From Sporosarcina sp. FSL W8-0480 (GTDB taxonomy: Bacteria; Bacillota; Bacilli; Bacillales_A; Planococcaceae): a stretch of 64,000 nucleotides of DNA. The DNA is taken from NCBI RefSeq assembly GCF_037963765.1, contig NZ_CP150166.1, positions 1,991,501 through 2,055,500 of the forward strand, written 5' to 3'. The position numbers were made by a program, and so were the translations under genes. Positions 1 to 9,232 of the stretch are shown here, piece after piece (within the stretch, counting starts at the first letter, position 1; every line of letters begins with the position of its first letter). The notes under the pieces are model-generated. The model saw only the letters and a list, made by a program, of their open reading frames with translations, was not told where the DNA came from and ran no database searches.

Positions 1-1
1 A

Positions 2-496
2 GCCGCCATCATAGCTGAGCAACTTCGTTTAAACTATGAAAATCGATCGGGTTCGGGCATTACCTTGCGCCTATACGGTGGTTCCTATCGCCTCGTAACG
101 AAGGCTGAATATGCAGATGATATATTGCGTATGCTCGAAAATCCGACAAGAAATCCTATTACACAAGCCTCACTTGAGGTTTTGGCCATTATAGCGTATA
201 AACAGCCCGTGACACGGGTAGAAATAGATGATCTACGAGGCGTGAAATCCGATGGTCCAATACAAACTCTCGTAGCTAAAGGATTCATTATGGAAAAAGG
301 GCGCTTGGAAAGTAGCGGAAGACCAATCCTTTATGGGACAACAGAATTGTTTTTGGATAAATTCGGGTTAGAGTCCATTGATATGTTGCCACCGCTTTTG
401 GAAGGTGATGTTGAATCGTTTGGAGACACAGATTTGTTTTTGACAAAATTCCAAGAAGCATTCGAAATGACTGATGAAGGAGGAAACAGTGATTGA
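2..496 (+). CDS. scpB: Segregation and condensation protein B, 5' end outside the window
   Basis: ScpB is the winged-helix partner of SMC and the kleisin ScpA in the bacterial condensin, which compacts and separates chromosomes. The reading frame is open from base 2, so the first part of the gene lies upstream of the window. The visible 164 residues carry the conserved core with LEVLAIIAYKQPVTR, the following helix-turn (RGVKSDGPIQTL) and the typical GRPILYGTT strand, then an acidic tail. Family members are about 190-200 residues, so roughly 30 are missing. Its stop overlaps the TTG start of the next gene, which suggests translational coupling. Identification is secure; only the start is unknown. 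Confidence 0.95.
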   Translation, partial: AAIIAEQLRLNYENRSGSGITLRLYGGSYRLVTKAEYADDILRMLENPTRNPITQASLEVLAIIAYKQPVTRVEIDDLRGVKSDGPIQTLVAKGFIMEKGRLESSGRPILYGTTELFLDKFGLESIDMLPPLLEGDVESFGDTDLFLTKFQEAFEMTDEGGNSD

Positions 497-1506
497 AGCG
501 GACGATAATAGCAATTGTCCTATTCGTATCCCTTGTATTGACACCACTACCAACTGACAAAAAAGATGCGGCAATGGGTGGTAGTGCATGGGCCGTACTT
601 GATGGAGACACTGGCCGTTTGTTGAGTGGATCGAATGAAAATCTTCAGTTGCCAATTGCCAGTTTAACTAAAATGTGGACTGCCCTTACTTTCCTTGAAA
701 GTGGTAGAGCAGAGGGTGAAATTACCATTTCAGCTGCAGCGGCTTCCGCGGAAGGCTCGTCCATCTATACGCAAATAGGTGAAAGATGGGATAGCGATGC
801 ATTGCTGTACGGTTTGATGTTACGTTCGGGAAATGATGCAGCCTTTGCATTGGCGGAACATGCCGGAGGATCAGTGGATGGCTTTGTTGACTTAATGAAT
901 GAAAAAGCAAAATTATATGGTTTTGAACGGACAACCTTTAAAAATCCATCAGGACTTCATCATGAAGAACATCTCTCAACTGCTTATGAGACTGGACTCA
1001 TGCTCTATTTTGCAATGAAAAATAAAGAGTTTAGAAAAATTGCCTCGACCGAGAAATTTGTCTATCGAAAAGGCGACGAAGTAAGAAGTTGGGGAAACAA
1101 ACACCGTCTTGTCCATTCGAATAAAACAGTCATTGCCGGAAAGACCGGTTTCACAAAAGCGGCCGGAAGAACTCTTGCAACGTATTTCGAAAAGGATGGA
1201 AAAAAATTGATCGTCGTCACACTAAATAATGGGAATGACTGGAATACACATGAATATTTGGCTAATGAAACATTTAACAACTATGATCTTGTGACTGTTG
1301 CGAAAAAAGGCGAATACCGCATTTTACCTGGAATTACAGGCAAGTTGAAAAAACCAATTGTCCTTTTGCTGAATAAGGACGAGGAGGAAAAGGTATCCCA
1401 TGTCATATACATTCCACGGAACCAAGGGAAAAAAGGTACCGGAACATGGACCGTCTCATTAGACAACGAAGTACTCGCTACAACCCAAGTTGACATAAGA
1501 AAATAG
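493..1506 (+). CDS. D-alanyl-D-alanine carboxypeptidase (peptidase S11 family)
   Basis: This penicillin-binding protein trims the terminal D-Ala from peptidoglycan stem peptides outside the membrane. The three active-site motifs are intact: SLTK at residues 57-60 (nucleophile Ser57), SGN at 112-114 and KTG at 217-219. Residues 1-18 form a hydrophobic signal peptide or anchor. The TTG start overlaps the scpB stop and has GAGGAAACAG just upstream. At 337 residues it is shorter than B. subtilis DacB or DacF (about 380-390), so the C-terminal beta domain is reduced. It lies between scpB and rluB, where B. subtilis has sporulation-linked dacB, but spmA and spmB do not follow. A vegetative or a spore role are both possible. 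Confidence 0.9.
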   Translation: MKRTIIAIVLFVSLVLTPLPTDKKDAAMGGSAWAVLDGDTGRLLSGSNENLQLPIASLTKMWTALTFLESGRAEGEITISAAAASAEGSSIYTQIGERWDSDALLYGLMLRSGNDAAFALAEHAGGSVDGFVDLMNEKAKLYGFERTTFKNPSGLHHEEHLSTAYETGLMLYFAMKNKEFRKIASTEKFVYRKGDEVRSWGNKHRLVHSNKTVIAGKTGFTKAAGRTLATYFEKDGKKLIVVTLNNGNDWNTHEYLANETFNNYDLVTVAKKGEYRILPGITGKLKKPIVLLLNKDEEEKVSHVIYIPRNQGKKGTGTWTVSLDNEVLATTQVDIRK

Positions 1507-1558
1507 GAAAAAGATTCAAAAACAATCATAAATAATTGTGTTGACTATAAAATTTCGG

Positions 1559-1592
1559 GAAGACTGACTGTATACAGGTCGGTCTTCTTTTC
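1559..1592 (+). terminator. Rho-independent terminator after the carboxypeptidase gene
   Basis: GAAGACTGAC pairs with GGTCGGTCTTC, allowing G-U pairs, around a short loop, and TTTTC follows. It sits 50 bases past the stop codon and separates the scpB-carboxypeptidase unit from rluB. Confidence 0.7.
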
Positions 1593-1643
1593 ATTTGCAC
1601 GGAAATATGACATAATTTTTTGAGGTAGAAAGAAGGTGACGAT

Positions 1644-2375
1644 TTGGAAAGACTACAAAAAGTATTGGCCCAAGCCGGCGTTGCATCCCGTAGGAAAGCG
1701 GAAAAGCTAATCGTCGATGGGAAAGTAAAAGTGAATGGAATCGTCGTTACTGAATTAGGTACGAAAGTTACCCGTAATGACAGAGTAGAAGTAGAAGGAG
1801 TCGAGCTTGTTAAGGAGGAGTTCGTCTATTATTTACTATACAAACCGAGAGGGTACATATCGACTGTAAGCGATGATAAGGGCAGAAAGACGGTCCTCGA
1901 TCTTCTCCCGATGGTGGAACAACGTATATTCCCAGTCGGCAGACTTGATTTTGATACGTCTGGAATCATCATTTTAACAAATGATGGTGATTTCTCTTAT
2001 TTGATGACGCATCCGAAATTTGGTATTCACAAAAAATATGTGGCAAAAGTAAAGGGGATCCCAGAACGTAGCGCATTGAAAAAGCTTGAACGAGGTATTG
2101 AACTGGACGACGGCATGACGGCACCTGCAAGAGTTAAAATTCAGTCGTTTGACAAAAAAACGGGTACGGCAATTGTTGAAATCACTATCCATGAAGGACG
2201 GAATCGACAAGTCCGTAGAATGTTTGACGCTATCGGTTGTCCTGTACAGAAGCTGAGAAGGGAGTCTTTCGCGATGTTGACAACGCACGGATTAAATGCG
2301 GGAGAAGCACGTGAACTCACCACTCATGAAGTCAAGCAACTAAGAGTCCTTGCTGAAACAGGCAAAATCGGATAA
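1644..2375 (+). CDS. rluB: 23S rRNA pseudouridine synthase B
   Basis: RluB-type enzymes convert a uridine near position 2605 (E. coli numbering) of 23S rRNA to pseudouridine. An N-terminal S4 RNA-binding domain (about residues 2-60, VLAQAGVASRRKAEKLI) precedes the synthase domain. Catalytic Asp lies in VGRLDFDTSGIIILTNDG, and the motif EGRNRQVRRMFDAIG is present. At 243 residues the length is normal for the family. Start TTG at 1644 follows AGAAGGTGACG at good spacing. In B. subtilis rluB follows spmA-spmB and precedes resA; here it directly follows the carboxypeptidase gene. Identification is firm. Confidence 0.94.
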   Translation: MERLQKVLAQAGVASRRKAEKLIVDGKVKVNGIVVTELGTKVTRNDRVEVEGVELVKEEFVYYLLYKPRGYISTVSDDKGRKTVLDLLPMVEQRIFPVGRLDFDTSGIIILTNDGDFSYLMTHPKFGIHKKYVAKVKGIPERSALKKLERGIELDDGMTAPARVKIQSFDKKTGTAIVEITIHEGRNRQVRRMFDAIGCPVQKLRRESFAMLTTHGLNAGEARELTTHEVKQLRVLAETGKIG

Positions 2376-2386
2376 CTAATCATAGC

Positions 2387-2543
2387 GGGTGGCAACACTG
2401 CCACCCTCCGCTTTTGATGACGTCCAGACTCCGGGTGGCAGCCAAAGCCGTAACGAAGAACGGCTTTTACGAGTAAAAGCGAAGTGTTACGAGCATCTCT
2501 TTGCACTTACTGTCGAGGCTAACCGCCACCCTCCGCTTTTGAT
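2387..2543. repeat. Composite structured intergenic repeat between rluB and resA
   Basis: The stretch holds a perfect hairpin (GGGTGGCA/TGCCACCC, 2387-2406) that may also end rluB transcription. A 19-base direct repeat (gccaccctccgcttttgat) lies at 2400-2418 and 2525-2543. An outer stem pairs GGGTGGCAGCC (2433-2443) with GGCT...GCCACCC (2517-2531). The outer stem encloses a 65-base module (2444-2508) with two hairpins, which recurs inverted at 56384-56449. Short reading frames across it lack ribosome binding sites and follow the inverted arms, so I do not call a gene. Confidence 0.75.
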
Positions 2544-2588
2544 TTGTCACAAACCTATCACGTATTGCTAAATTTACCTATGGTTGAT

Positions 2589-2598
2589 TTGCTATAAT
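2589..2598 (+). promoter_or_regulatory. Extended -10 promoter element for the res operon
   Basis: TTGCTATAAT contains a perfect TATAAT (2593-2598) preceded by TGC, an extended -10. No good -35 lies at 16-18 bases, as is common for extended -10 promoters. It would start the transcript near 2605, just ahead of the resA ribosome binding site. Confidence 0.55.
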
Positions 2599-2636
2599 TA
2601 GAGTTGGAATATTATTATCGTAGGGGGGCTATTCAA

Positions 2637-3167
2637 TTGTCCAAAGCGAATAAAAAACAGTCACGCCTTATTTTTAGAAGTGTTGTTCTTCTATTATTGG
2701 CAGCTGCAATTATTTTTTCTATAGTTTCAAAAGACAAGGTGAAAGTCCTTTCGGTAGGCGATAAGGCGCCGAACTTCGAACTTGTTGATTTAGATGGCAA
2801 TGTTCAACGATTATCTGACTATAAAGGTGAAGGTGTGTTTTTAAATTTCTGGGGCACATGGTGTCCGCCGTGTAAACGGGAAATGCCAGATATGGAAGAA
2901 CAGTATAATGCTTTTAAAGAAAAAGGGGTTCATGTTTTATCCATAAACAGTGGTGAATCTAATTTAAAGGTGGAAACATTCCGTGATCAATATGGTCTTA
3001 CTTTTCCAATTGTCATAGACAAGGCGAAGGACATAAGAGACCTATACAATATTCAACCACTTCCAACAACCTTCCTTATCGATAAAGATGGAAGAATAAA
3101 AAAGATCATCATTACGGAAATGACTAGGGATGAAATAATTTCCTACATGGAAAGCATCCAACCTTAA
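2637..3167 (+). CDS. resA: Thiol-disulfide oxidoreductase ResA
   Basis: ResA is a membrane-anchored thioredoxin-like protein that reduces the haem-binding cysteines of apocytochrome c outside the membrane. One N-terminal transmembrane segment (about residues 12-30) leads into a thioredoxin fold with WCPPC (Cys76 and Cys79) and the cis-proline loop LPTTF. I chose TTG at 2637 because AGGGGGG lies 8 bases ahead and the protein then begins directly before the membrane anchor; an earlier in-frame TTG at 2604 has no ribosome site. The product is 176 residues, as usual. B. subtilis ResA has CEPC at the active site, whereas here it is CPPC. It opens the resABC operon. Confidence 0.94.
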   Translation: MSKANKKQSRLIFRSVVLLLLAAAIIFSIVSKDKVKVLSVGDKAPNFELVDLDGNVQRLSDYKGEGVFLNFWGTWCPPCKREMPDMEEQYNAFKEKGVHVLSINSGESNLKVETFRDQYGLTFPIVIDKAKDIRDLYNIQPLPTTFLIDKDGRIKKIIITEMTRDEIISYMESIQP

Positions 3168-3183
3168 TAAGGAGTTCATAATC

Positions 3184-4824
3184 ATGAGTAAAATCAAATG
3201 CCAATGTGGTCATGAAAATCCGTTTGGAATCGTACTTTGTGAACAATGTGGCAGACCAATGACGGAGGAAGCGAAAAAAGCGGATGTCGTTGATATGCGC
3301 TATGAGGGATCAGCGCGGAGATCACAAACCTATAAAAGATCAATTATCGACAAGATATGGAACTTTTTCTCAAGTGTGAAAATTGGTGTCAGCATTATAG
3401 TCGCAGTGCTTGCGACATCGGCTATCGGGACGTTATTCCCACAAAAGTTTTACGTGCCTGTTCGAGAAGATGAAATGTTAGCTTACTATGAACGACTTTA
3501 TGGTTTCATTGGGACGCTTTATTATAAATTAGGCTTCTATGATATGTACAATAGCTGGTGGTTTAAGATACTAATCGGAATGCTTGGAACGTCCATCATT
3601 ATCGCAAGTGTGGATAGGGTCATCCCTCTATATAAATCATTGAAGAAACAGCGGACCAAACGTCATACTTCCTTCATGAAAAGACAACGTGTCTATGGCA
3701 TAGGCTCATCTGAAAACCCGGATTTAGCTCTAACAAAAGCAGAGGAAAAATTGAAGGAAATGAAATATAACGTAAAGACGGAAAACGGCGCAATATTAGC
3801 CGAAAAAGGACGTTTTTCTCGTTGGGGCCCATATGTCAATCATACGGGGTTAATCATTTTCTTATTCGGTATTCTGTTGCGCGGTATTCCTGGCTTCTAT
3901 GTCGATGAGACAATGTGGATCCGGGAAGGTGAATTACGTTCGATACCCGGTGCACCCGAGTTCTATTTGAAGAGTAATGATTTCAGTATGGAGTATTATA
4001 CAAAAGAAGAGGCCGCAGAAGTCTTTGGTGATGCCCTTGATAGAGTAGGTACTATCGTAAAAAATTATCAAACCGATGTAACATTATACAAAAAGAAAGA
4101 AGACAGTCTGCCTGGCTCAACGGATTTAGACCTTGTAAAAGATTATTCCATAGTCGTTAATAAGCCACTAAAATTTGAGGGATACAGCATTTTCCAAATG
4201 GATTACCGTCTGAATGAACTTAAATCGATGACGATGCAATTAGTGGAAAAGAAAACTGGGAAGTCATTTGGTGAGTTTACGATTGACCTTGATGATCCCG
4301 AAGGTGTTTATAAGTTGAATGATGGTGCGCAAGTTAACTTGATAGGATATTATGCAGACTATGATGGTGTTGAAAACGGCGAACCGGTTTCTAAGTCTCC
4401 AATACCGAACAACCCAGCATTTATATTCGATATGAGAACGCCTGACAAGCCAAAAGGTGAAAAAAGTTTTGTCGCCATTAGGCAAACATTAGAAACAGAA
4501 GAAAATGCATATGCTGTTAAATTTGTCAGTGCAGATACTCGTGATATATCAGGTTTAACAATCCGTAAAGATAAGACTTTATATATACTTCTTTTTGGTG
4601 GACTCATTTTCATGATCGGCGTTTGTCAAGGATCCTTCTGGAACCATAGACGTATTTGGGTTCAAAAAGGGGAAGGCGAGGAATTGCTTGTCGCAGCCCA
4701 TACAAATAAAAACTGGTTCATGTTGAAAAAGGAATTGGATGAAGTCAAAGACTTTGCCAACTTGCCAAAATATGAAGATAGACGGGATAATGAGCCAATC
4801 GAGCAAGAGGAAGGAGAAAAATAA
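3184..4824 (+). CDS. resB: Cytochrome c biogenesis protein ResB (Ccs1)
   Basis: ResB forms, with ResC, the system II haem-export and cytochrome c synthetase complex in the cytoplasmic membrane. The protein begins with a zinc-ribbon-like Cys cluster (C6, C8, C19, C22), has paired transmembrane segments near residues 65-85 and 120-140, another near 215-235, a large extracytoplasmic domain and a last membrane helix near 465-480. Its 546 residues match the family. ATG follows AAGGAG. It lies 16 bases after resA and 2 bases before resC, so the three are co-transcribed. Confidence 0.94.
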   Translation: MSKIKCQCGHENPFGIVLCEQCGRPMTEEAKKADVVDMRYEGSARRSQTYKRSIIDKIWNFFSSVKIGVSIIVAVLATSAIGTLFPQKFYVPVREDEMLAYYERLYGFIGTLYYKLGFYDMYNSWWFKILIGMLGTSIIIASVDRVIPLYKSLKKQRTKRHTSFMKRQRVYGIGSSENPDLALTKAEEKLKEMKYNVKTENGAILAEKGRFSRWGPYVNHTGLIIFLFGILLRGIPGFYVDETMWIREGELRSIPGAPEFYLKSNDFSMEYYTKEEAAEVFGDALDRVGTIVKNYQTDVTLYKKKEDSLPGSTDLDLVKDYSIVVNKPLKFEGYSIFQMDYRLNELKSMTMQLVEKKTGKSFGEFTIDLDDPEGVYKLNDGAQVNLIGYYADYDGVENGEPVSKSPIPNNPAFIFDMRTPDKPKGEKSFVAIRQTLETEENAYAVKFVSADTRDISGLTIRKDKTLYILLFGGLIFMIGVCQGSFWNHRRIWVQKGEGEELLVAAHTNKNWFMLKKELDEVKDFANLPKYEDRRDNEPIEQEEGEK

Positions 4825-4826
4825 TT

Positions 4827-6011
4827 ATGAATCTTGCATCACTAAGTGCTAATCTGCTTTTAGTTTCTTTTATCGCCTATATGGTAGCCACTCTTTTCTT
4901 CGGTGGGGCGGTGAAAGGTGCAAAATCAGAAGCGTCTTATAAAAATAATAGATGGGGTAAAATTGGTATTACGATAACAATTATCGGTTTTATCACACAT
5001 ATCGGCTATTTTATTACAAGATGGATAGCTTCGGGACATGCACCAATGAGTAATATGTTTGAATTTACAACTGCTTTCGGAATGATGTTAGTAGGGGCTT
5101 TCATTCTTATTTTCTTCTTGTATCGAACACCGTCTCTTGGCCTATTCGCATTGCCTATAGCAATCATTATTATTGGCTATGCTAGTATGTTCCCGAGAGA
5201 GATTACTCCATTAATCCCTGCTCTGCAAAGCCATTGGTTGGCAATCCATGTTATAACTGCAGCATTAGGAGAGGCGATCCTTGCGATTAGTGCGGTAGCG
5301 GGTTTAATTTACCTTTTGAAGAACGTAGATTTGACAAAAAAATCGAAAGAACGGTTTTGGCTTGAAGCGGTCATGTTTACACTTGTACTTGTACTTGGAT
5401 TTGTAGTGTCCTCTACAACATTCAAAATGACTGGGTATGAAGCTAATTTTACGTATATCGATAAAAATCAGGTGCCCGCAAAAATCGAGTATAATTACCC
5501 GCCATTATTCGGAATGAACGAATATGAAGCGCAGACACCTGAAGCAATGACGCCATGGTTTGAAATGCCGGCAATTGTAAATGCGAAAACATTGACTACC
5601 TTTGTTTGGTCAGTATTTACGGGTACAATCCTTTATCTGTTGTTACGATTAATTTTCCGTAAATCGATTGCAAGTGTATTCCAGCCATTTGCGAAAAAAG
5701 CTAATTCGCAACTTATGGATGAAATCGGTTACCGTTCTGTTTTAATCGGATTCCCTGTTTTCACTCTAGGGGCGCTAATCTTCGCGATGATCTGGGCTCA
5801 TGAAGCATGGTCAAGATTCTGGGGATGGGATCCTAAAGAGGTTTGGGCACTTATTACTTGGCTCTTCTATGCAGCATTCTTACACGTTCGCCTATCACAA
5901 GGTTGGGAGGGTAAGAAATCAGCGTGGCTTGCGGTTATAGGATTTGTTATCATCATGTTCAACTTAATCGCGGTGAACCTGATTATAGCCGGTTTGCATT
6001 CTTATGCATAA
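4827..6011 (+). CDS. resC: Cytochrome c biogenesis protein ResC (CcsA/CcsB)
   Basis: ResC is the polytopic haem-handling half of the system II cytochrome c synthetase. The WWD-type signature [15 protein letters not shown] lies near residues 331-345 between hydrophobic segments, and conserved histidines flank it in membrane-proximal positions. The protein is 394 residues with about eight membrane helices. The start ATG comes 2 bases after the resB stop, with GGAGAAA in the end of resB as ribosome site. A strong terminator follows, so resABC is one unit and resDE starts separately or by read-through. Confidence 0.94.
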   Translation: MNLASLSANLLLVSFIAYMVATLFFGGAVKGAKSEASYKNNRWGKIGITITIIGFITHIGYFITRWIASGHAPMSNMFEFTTAFGMMLVGAFILIFFLYRTPSLGLFALPIAIIIIGYASMFPREITPLIPALQSHWLAIHVITAALGEAILAISAVAGLIYLLKNVDLTKKSKERFWLEAVMFTLVLVLGFVVSSTTFKMTGYEANFTYIDKNQVPAKIEYNYPPLFGMNEYEAQTPEAMTPWFEMPAIVNAKTLTTFVWSVFTGTILYLLLRLIFRKSIASVFQPFAKKANSQLMDEIGYRSVLIGFPVFTLGALIFAMIWAHEAWSRFWGWDPKEVWALITWLFYAAFLHVRLSQGWEGKKSAWLAVIGFVIIMFNLIAVNLIIAGLHSYA

Positions 6012-6019
6012 GCCGATTG

Positions 6020-6062
6020 GACTGCACAGCTTTCGAAGGGCTGTGCAGTCTTTCTTTTTTTT
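6020..6062 (+). terminator. Terminator after resABC
   Basis: An 11-bp perfect stem GACTGCACAGC/GCTGTGCAGTC closes a 9-base loop and is followed by TTTCTTTTTTTT. It is one of the strongest terminators in the window. Confidence 0.9.
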
Positions 6063-6114
6063 CAAACAGCTTGTACAATAATAGCAGGAGAGTTGTCGAA
6101 AGGAGATATTAATT

Positions 6115-6834
6115 ATGGAGGAAACTGTAAAGTTATTAGTGGTTGATGACGAGGATCGTATCCGTCGTCTTCTGAATATGTATCTTTCTCGAGAAGGCTT
6201 TGAAATTGAAGAAGCAATTGATGGTGCAGAGGCAATAGAAAAAGCTCTAACGAATCATTATGATTGCATTTTATTGGATTTAATGATGCCGGAAAAAGAC
6301 GGTCTACAAGTTTTGCAGGAATTGCGAGATGCAAAAAAAATGACGCCTGTTATCCTCTTAACTGCAAAAGGTGAAGAATCCGACCGCGTAGCAGGGTTTG
6401 AAACTGGGGCAGACGATTATATCGTTAAGCCTTTCAGTCCTAGAGAGGTCGTTCTTCGTGTGAAAGCGATTCTTAGACGCTCTGTAACTTTCCCTGATGC
6501 AAATGCAGCGAACAGCTCAAAGGATCTTGTTGTCTTCCCTCAATTGACGATAGATCACGATGCCCATCGCGTAACTGCGGAAGGGAAGGAAGTCAATTTA
6601 ACTCCTAAAGAGTATGAGTTATTGTATTTCCTTGCGAAGGCACCGGATAAAGTTTTTGACCGAGAACAACTATTGAAAGAAGTTTGGCATTATGAGTTTT
6701 TCGGAGATTTGCGCACAGTCGACACACATGTGAAACGGCTTAGAGAAAAGCTTAGCCGCGTATCTGAAAGTGCCGCTAAAATGATTGTAACTGTTTGGGG
6801 AGTTGGATATAAATTCGAGGTACCTAATGAATAG
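6115..6834 (+). CDS. resD: Response regulator ResD (OmpR family)
   Basis: ResD is the DNA-binding partner of ResE and activates respiration genes when oxygen is limiting. The receiver domain (residues about 6-120) has the acidic pair D11-D12, phospho-acceptor D55 in LLDLMMP, the conserved Thr in ILLTAKG and the Lys of DYIVKPF. A winged-helix domain fills residues about 130-236 and ends in TVWGVGYKF. AAGGAGATATTAATT gives an excellent start. Its last codons overlap resE. Identification rests on sequence and on the position after resABC. Confidence 0.95.
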   Translation: MEETVKLLVVDDEDRIRRLLNMYLSREGFEIEEAIDGAEAIEKALTNHYDCILLDLMMPEKDGLQVLQELRDAKKMTPVILLTAKGEESDRVAGFETGADDYIVKPFSPREVVLRVKAILRRSVTFPDANAANSSKDLVVFPQLTIDHDAHRVTAEGKEVNLTPKEYELLYFLAKAPDKVFDREQLLKEVWHYEFFGDLRTVDTHVKRLREKLSRVSESAAKMIVTVWGVGYKFEVPNE

Positions 6835-8626
6835 GATATGGAATTCAATCGTCGGGAAGCTATGGGCAACCATATTGCTTCTCGTTTCCTTTGTCCTATT
6901 TATCGTGACCGTACTTCTTTTAGAGTTTCTCGATAATTTCCATACGAACCAAGCAGAGGATTCTCTTCGTAGGGAAGCTACTACTATAGGAAAAATCGTT
7001 GTAGATCATGAAAACGAATCGGCTATGCAGCTAATTATTCAAGATATATTGGATAATGAAACGAATGCATTGATCGTAAGCTCTGACAAGAATGTTCAAT
7101 ACTCATTTCATAAAGGGTTAAATGAAAAAAAAATAGAAAAGAAAATTTTAGCTGAATCCAAGTTTTTCACAAACTTAAAGGTGAATGAAAAGATTGTGAA
7201 AGAAATGATTTTACCTTCTCTTAAAGATTCTGATGTCATGGAACAATATTTGGTTCTTGTTCATCCCTATGAAGTGACGGAAGGCATTTTCAATTCAATT
7301 ATAATGTACCAAAGTTTGGATGCTGTTCATCGAACAACGAAGAGAACTACACATATCGTCTTCCTTTCAGCTTTTATCGCTTTCATCTTAACAACAATCT
7401 TTGCATTCTTCCTTTCAACCAGAATAACGTCTCCTTTACGAGGGATGAGACAGGCAGCATTTGAACTGTCTAAGGGTAATTTTGACACTCGCCTACCATC
7501 GACCCAAAATGACGAGATTGGCCAGTTGGCAACAGCTTTCAATCAAATGGGAAGACAGTTGAAATACCAAATGGAACTAATCAAGCAGGAAAAAGAACAA
7601 TTATCAAGTATTCTAACGTCCATGACAGATGCTGTCATTACATTTAACAGGGATTATTCAATATTACTTAGCAATCCCCAGGCTGAACGACTTTTACAAA
7701 AGTGGTATTTTGCAAATGGAGCAGATGAAAAGGTACTGCCGCCCGAAATTTTCCATATGTTAGAACATGCTATTTCCTTTTCAGAAGAAGTGGAGGATGA
7801 ATTGGAATTAGCTGGTCAGTTCTATGGTGTTTCAATTAGCCCACTCTATAGTGAAAATAGTATTCGTGGAGCCGTTGCGGTCTTACGAGATATGACTGAA
7901 CAGCATAAATTAGATAAGCTGAGATCCGATTTCATCGCCAATGTTTCCCATGAGCTAAGAACTCCTATATCCTTGCTTCAAGGCTACAGTGAGGCAATAA
8001 TTGACGATGTAGTAACGAGTGAAGAGGAACGCAACGAAATGGTCCAAATCATTCATGATGAATCAAAAAGGATGAGTCGTCTTGTTACAGATCTACTCGA
8101 TCTGGCAAGAATGGAATCGGGTCATATGCGTTTGTATAAAGATCATTTTTCTCTAATCCCGTTTTTAAATAGAGTCTTGAACAAGTTCATGCAAATTGCA
8201 AGGGACTCCAATGTCGAACTCTCTCTTAGCTATGAGGAGAATGATAATGGAACAATCTTGTTTGCTGACGATGATCGACTGGAGCAAGTATTTACAAACC
8301 TAATTGATAATGCAATTCGCCACACTCCTAATGGAGGAAAAGTGGTAATAAGTGTCGAAAAGAAGAAGGAGACCGTTGACATTACGGTAGCAGATACAGG
8401 CAGTGGAATTCCTAAAGAAGATTTGCCATTCATTTTCGAGCGTTTCTATAAGGCGGACAAAGCAAGGACGAGAGGAAAGGGCGGAACAGGTTTAGGGTTG
8501 GCGATTGCAAAAACAATAATCGAATCACATGATGGCCGAATAACTGCAGAATTGGCTCATCCATCAGGGACTGTCTTCAATTGCACATTGCCATTAGGCC
8601 CGAAACAAGCCGATTTAAATTCCTAA
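6827..8626 (+). CDS. resE: Sensor histidine kinase ResE
   Basis: ResE phosphorylates ResD in response to redox or oxygen state. Two transmembrane helices (about residues 11-33 and 180-200) flank an extracytoplasmic sensor. A HAMP region (TSPLRGMRQAAFELSKG), a PAS domain, HisKA with His375 in SHELRTP and an HATPase with DNAIRH, DTGSGIP and GTGLGLAIA follow. I use ATG at 6827, which overlaps the resD stop by 8 bases; an earlier TTG would bury 24 bases in resD without a better ribosome site. The product is 599 residues, normal for ResE. Confidence 0.94.
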   Translation: MNRIWNSIVGKLWATILLLVSFVLFIVTVLLLEFLDNFHTNQAEDSLRREATTIGKIVVDHENESAMQLIIQDILDNETNALIVSSDKNVQYSFHKGLNEKKIEKKILAESKFFTNLKVNEKIVKEMILPSLKDSDVMEQYLVLVHPYEVTEGIFNSIIMYQSLDAVHRTTKRTTHIVFLSAFIAFILTTIFAFFLSTRITSPLRGMRQAAFELSKGNFDTRLPSTQNDEIGQLATAFNQMGRQLKYQMELIKQEKEQLSSILTSMTDAVITFNRDYSILLSNPQAERLLQKWYFANGADEKVLPPEIFHMLEHAISFSEEVEDELELAGQFYGVSISPLYSENSIRGAVAVLRDMTEQHKLDKLRSDFIANVSHELRTPISLLQGYSEAIIDDVVTSEEERNEMVQIIHDESKRMSRLVTDLLDLARMESGHMRLYKDHFSLIPFLNRVLNKFMQIARDSNVELSLSYEENDNGTILFADDDRLEQVFTNLIDNAIRHTPNGGKVVISVEKKKETVDITVADTGSGIPKEDLPFIFERFYKADKARTRGKGGTGLGLAIAKTIIESHDGRITAELAHPSGTVFNCTLPLGPKQADLNS

Positions 8627-8654
8627 CTATCGATCAAAAATCAATACCCAAAGA

Positions 8655-8680
8655 TGAAACTTTTCATCTTGAATTACGAC
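8655..8680 (+). promoter_or_regulatory. Probable ECF-sigma promoter of sigX (autoregulation)
   Basis: TGAAAC (8655-8660) and CGAC (8677-8680) are separated by 16 bases. This fits the general -35/-10 pattern recognised by SigX and SigW-class sigma factors. It lies 25 bases ahead of sigX. The -35 sits inside an inverted repeat (AAGATGAAA/TTTCATCTT, 8651-8670). Confidence 0.65.
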
Positions 8681-8704
8681 TAATGTATTGAACGGGGGGA
8701 TTTT

Positions 8705-9232
8705 GTGGATGACTCCGTTTTCCACAGGCTGTATGAGCAATATCATCAGGATATTTTCAACTTTCTTATCTATTTAACCGGAGATCGTACCCAGTCTGAA
8801 GACCTAATGCATGAGGTATATATTCGGGTGTTGCGTGCATATTCCGGATTTGAAGGTAAAAGTTCTGAAAAAACTTGGCTGTTTTCAATCGCAAAAAATG
8901 TTGCTATTGACCATTTCAGAAAGAAATCTGTAAGGCAAAAACATCATTTCGATAAATTTGATTGGGAGCAAAGCGAGCTTGTATCTGGCGGCAGTACTCC
9001 TGATGAATTACTATCATTGAATGAAGACATGAAGCAATTGCTCTCAGTATTAAACACATGCACGGGCGATCAAAAAATGGTAATTGTCTTACGGTACTTC
9101 CAAGAGCTGTCCATTGCCGAAACAGCGGAAACACTTGGTTGGACGGAAGGAAAAGTGAAGACAACCCAGCACCGTGCCATTAAAGCTTTACAAAAGAAAA
9201 TGAATGCTCTTTCGGAAGAAGGGGGAAGTTGA
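8705..9232 (+). CDS. sigX: ECF RNA polymerase sigma factor SigX
   Basis: This is an extracytoplasmic-function sigma factor. Region 2 contains LTGDRTQSEDLMHEVYIRV and the promoter-melting FRKKS, and region 4 is SIAETAETLGWTEGKVKTTQHRA. It is 175 residues, a little shorter than B. subtilis SigX. The start is GTG at 8705 after GGGGGGA. The anti-sigma gene begins at the next base after the stop. Position directly after resDE is the same as sigX in B. subtilis, where it controls cell-envelope charge and surface modification genes. Confidence 0.9.
   Translation: MDDSVFHRLYEQYHQDIFNFLIYLTGDRTQSEDLMHEVYIRVLRAYSGFEGKSSEKTWLFSIAKNVAIDHFRKKSVRQKHHFDKFDWEQSELVSGGSTPDELLSLNEDMKQLLSVLNTCTGDQKMVIVLRYFQELSIAETAETLGWTEGKVKTTQHRAIKALQKKMNALSEEGGS

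Noticed and set aside
2389-2571. Short open frames on both strands between rluB and resA
   Set aside because: They follow the inverted arms of the structured repeat and have no ribosome site.
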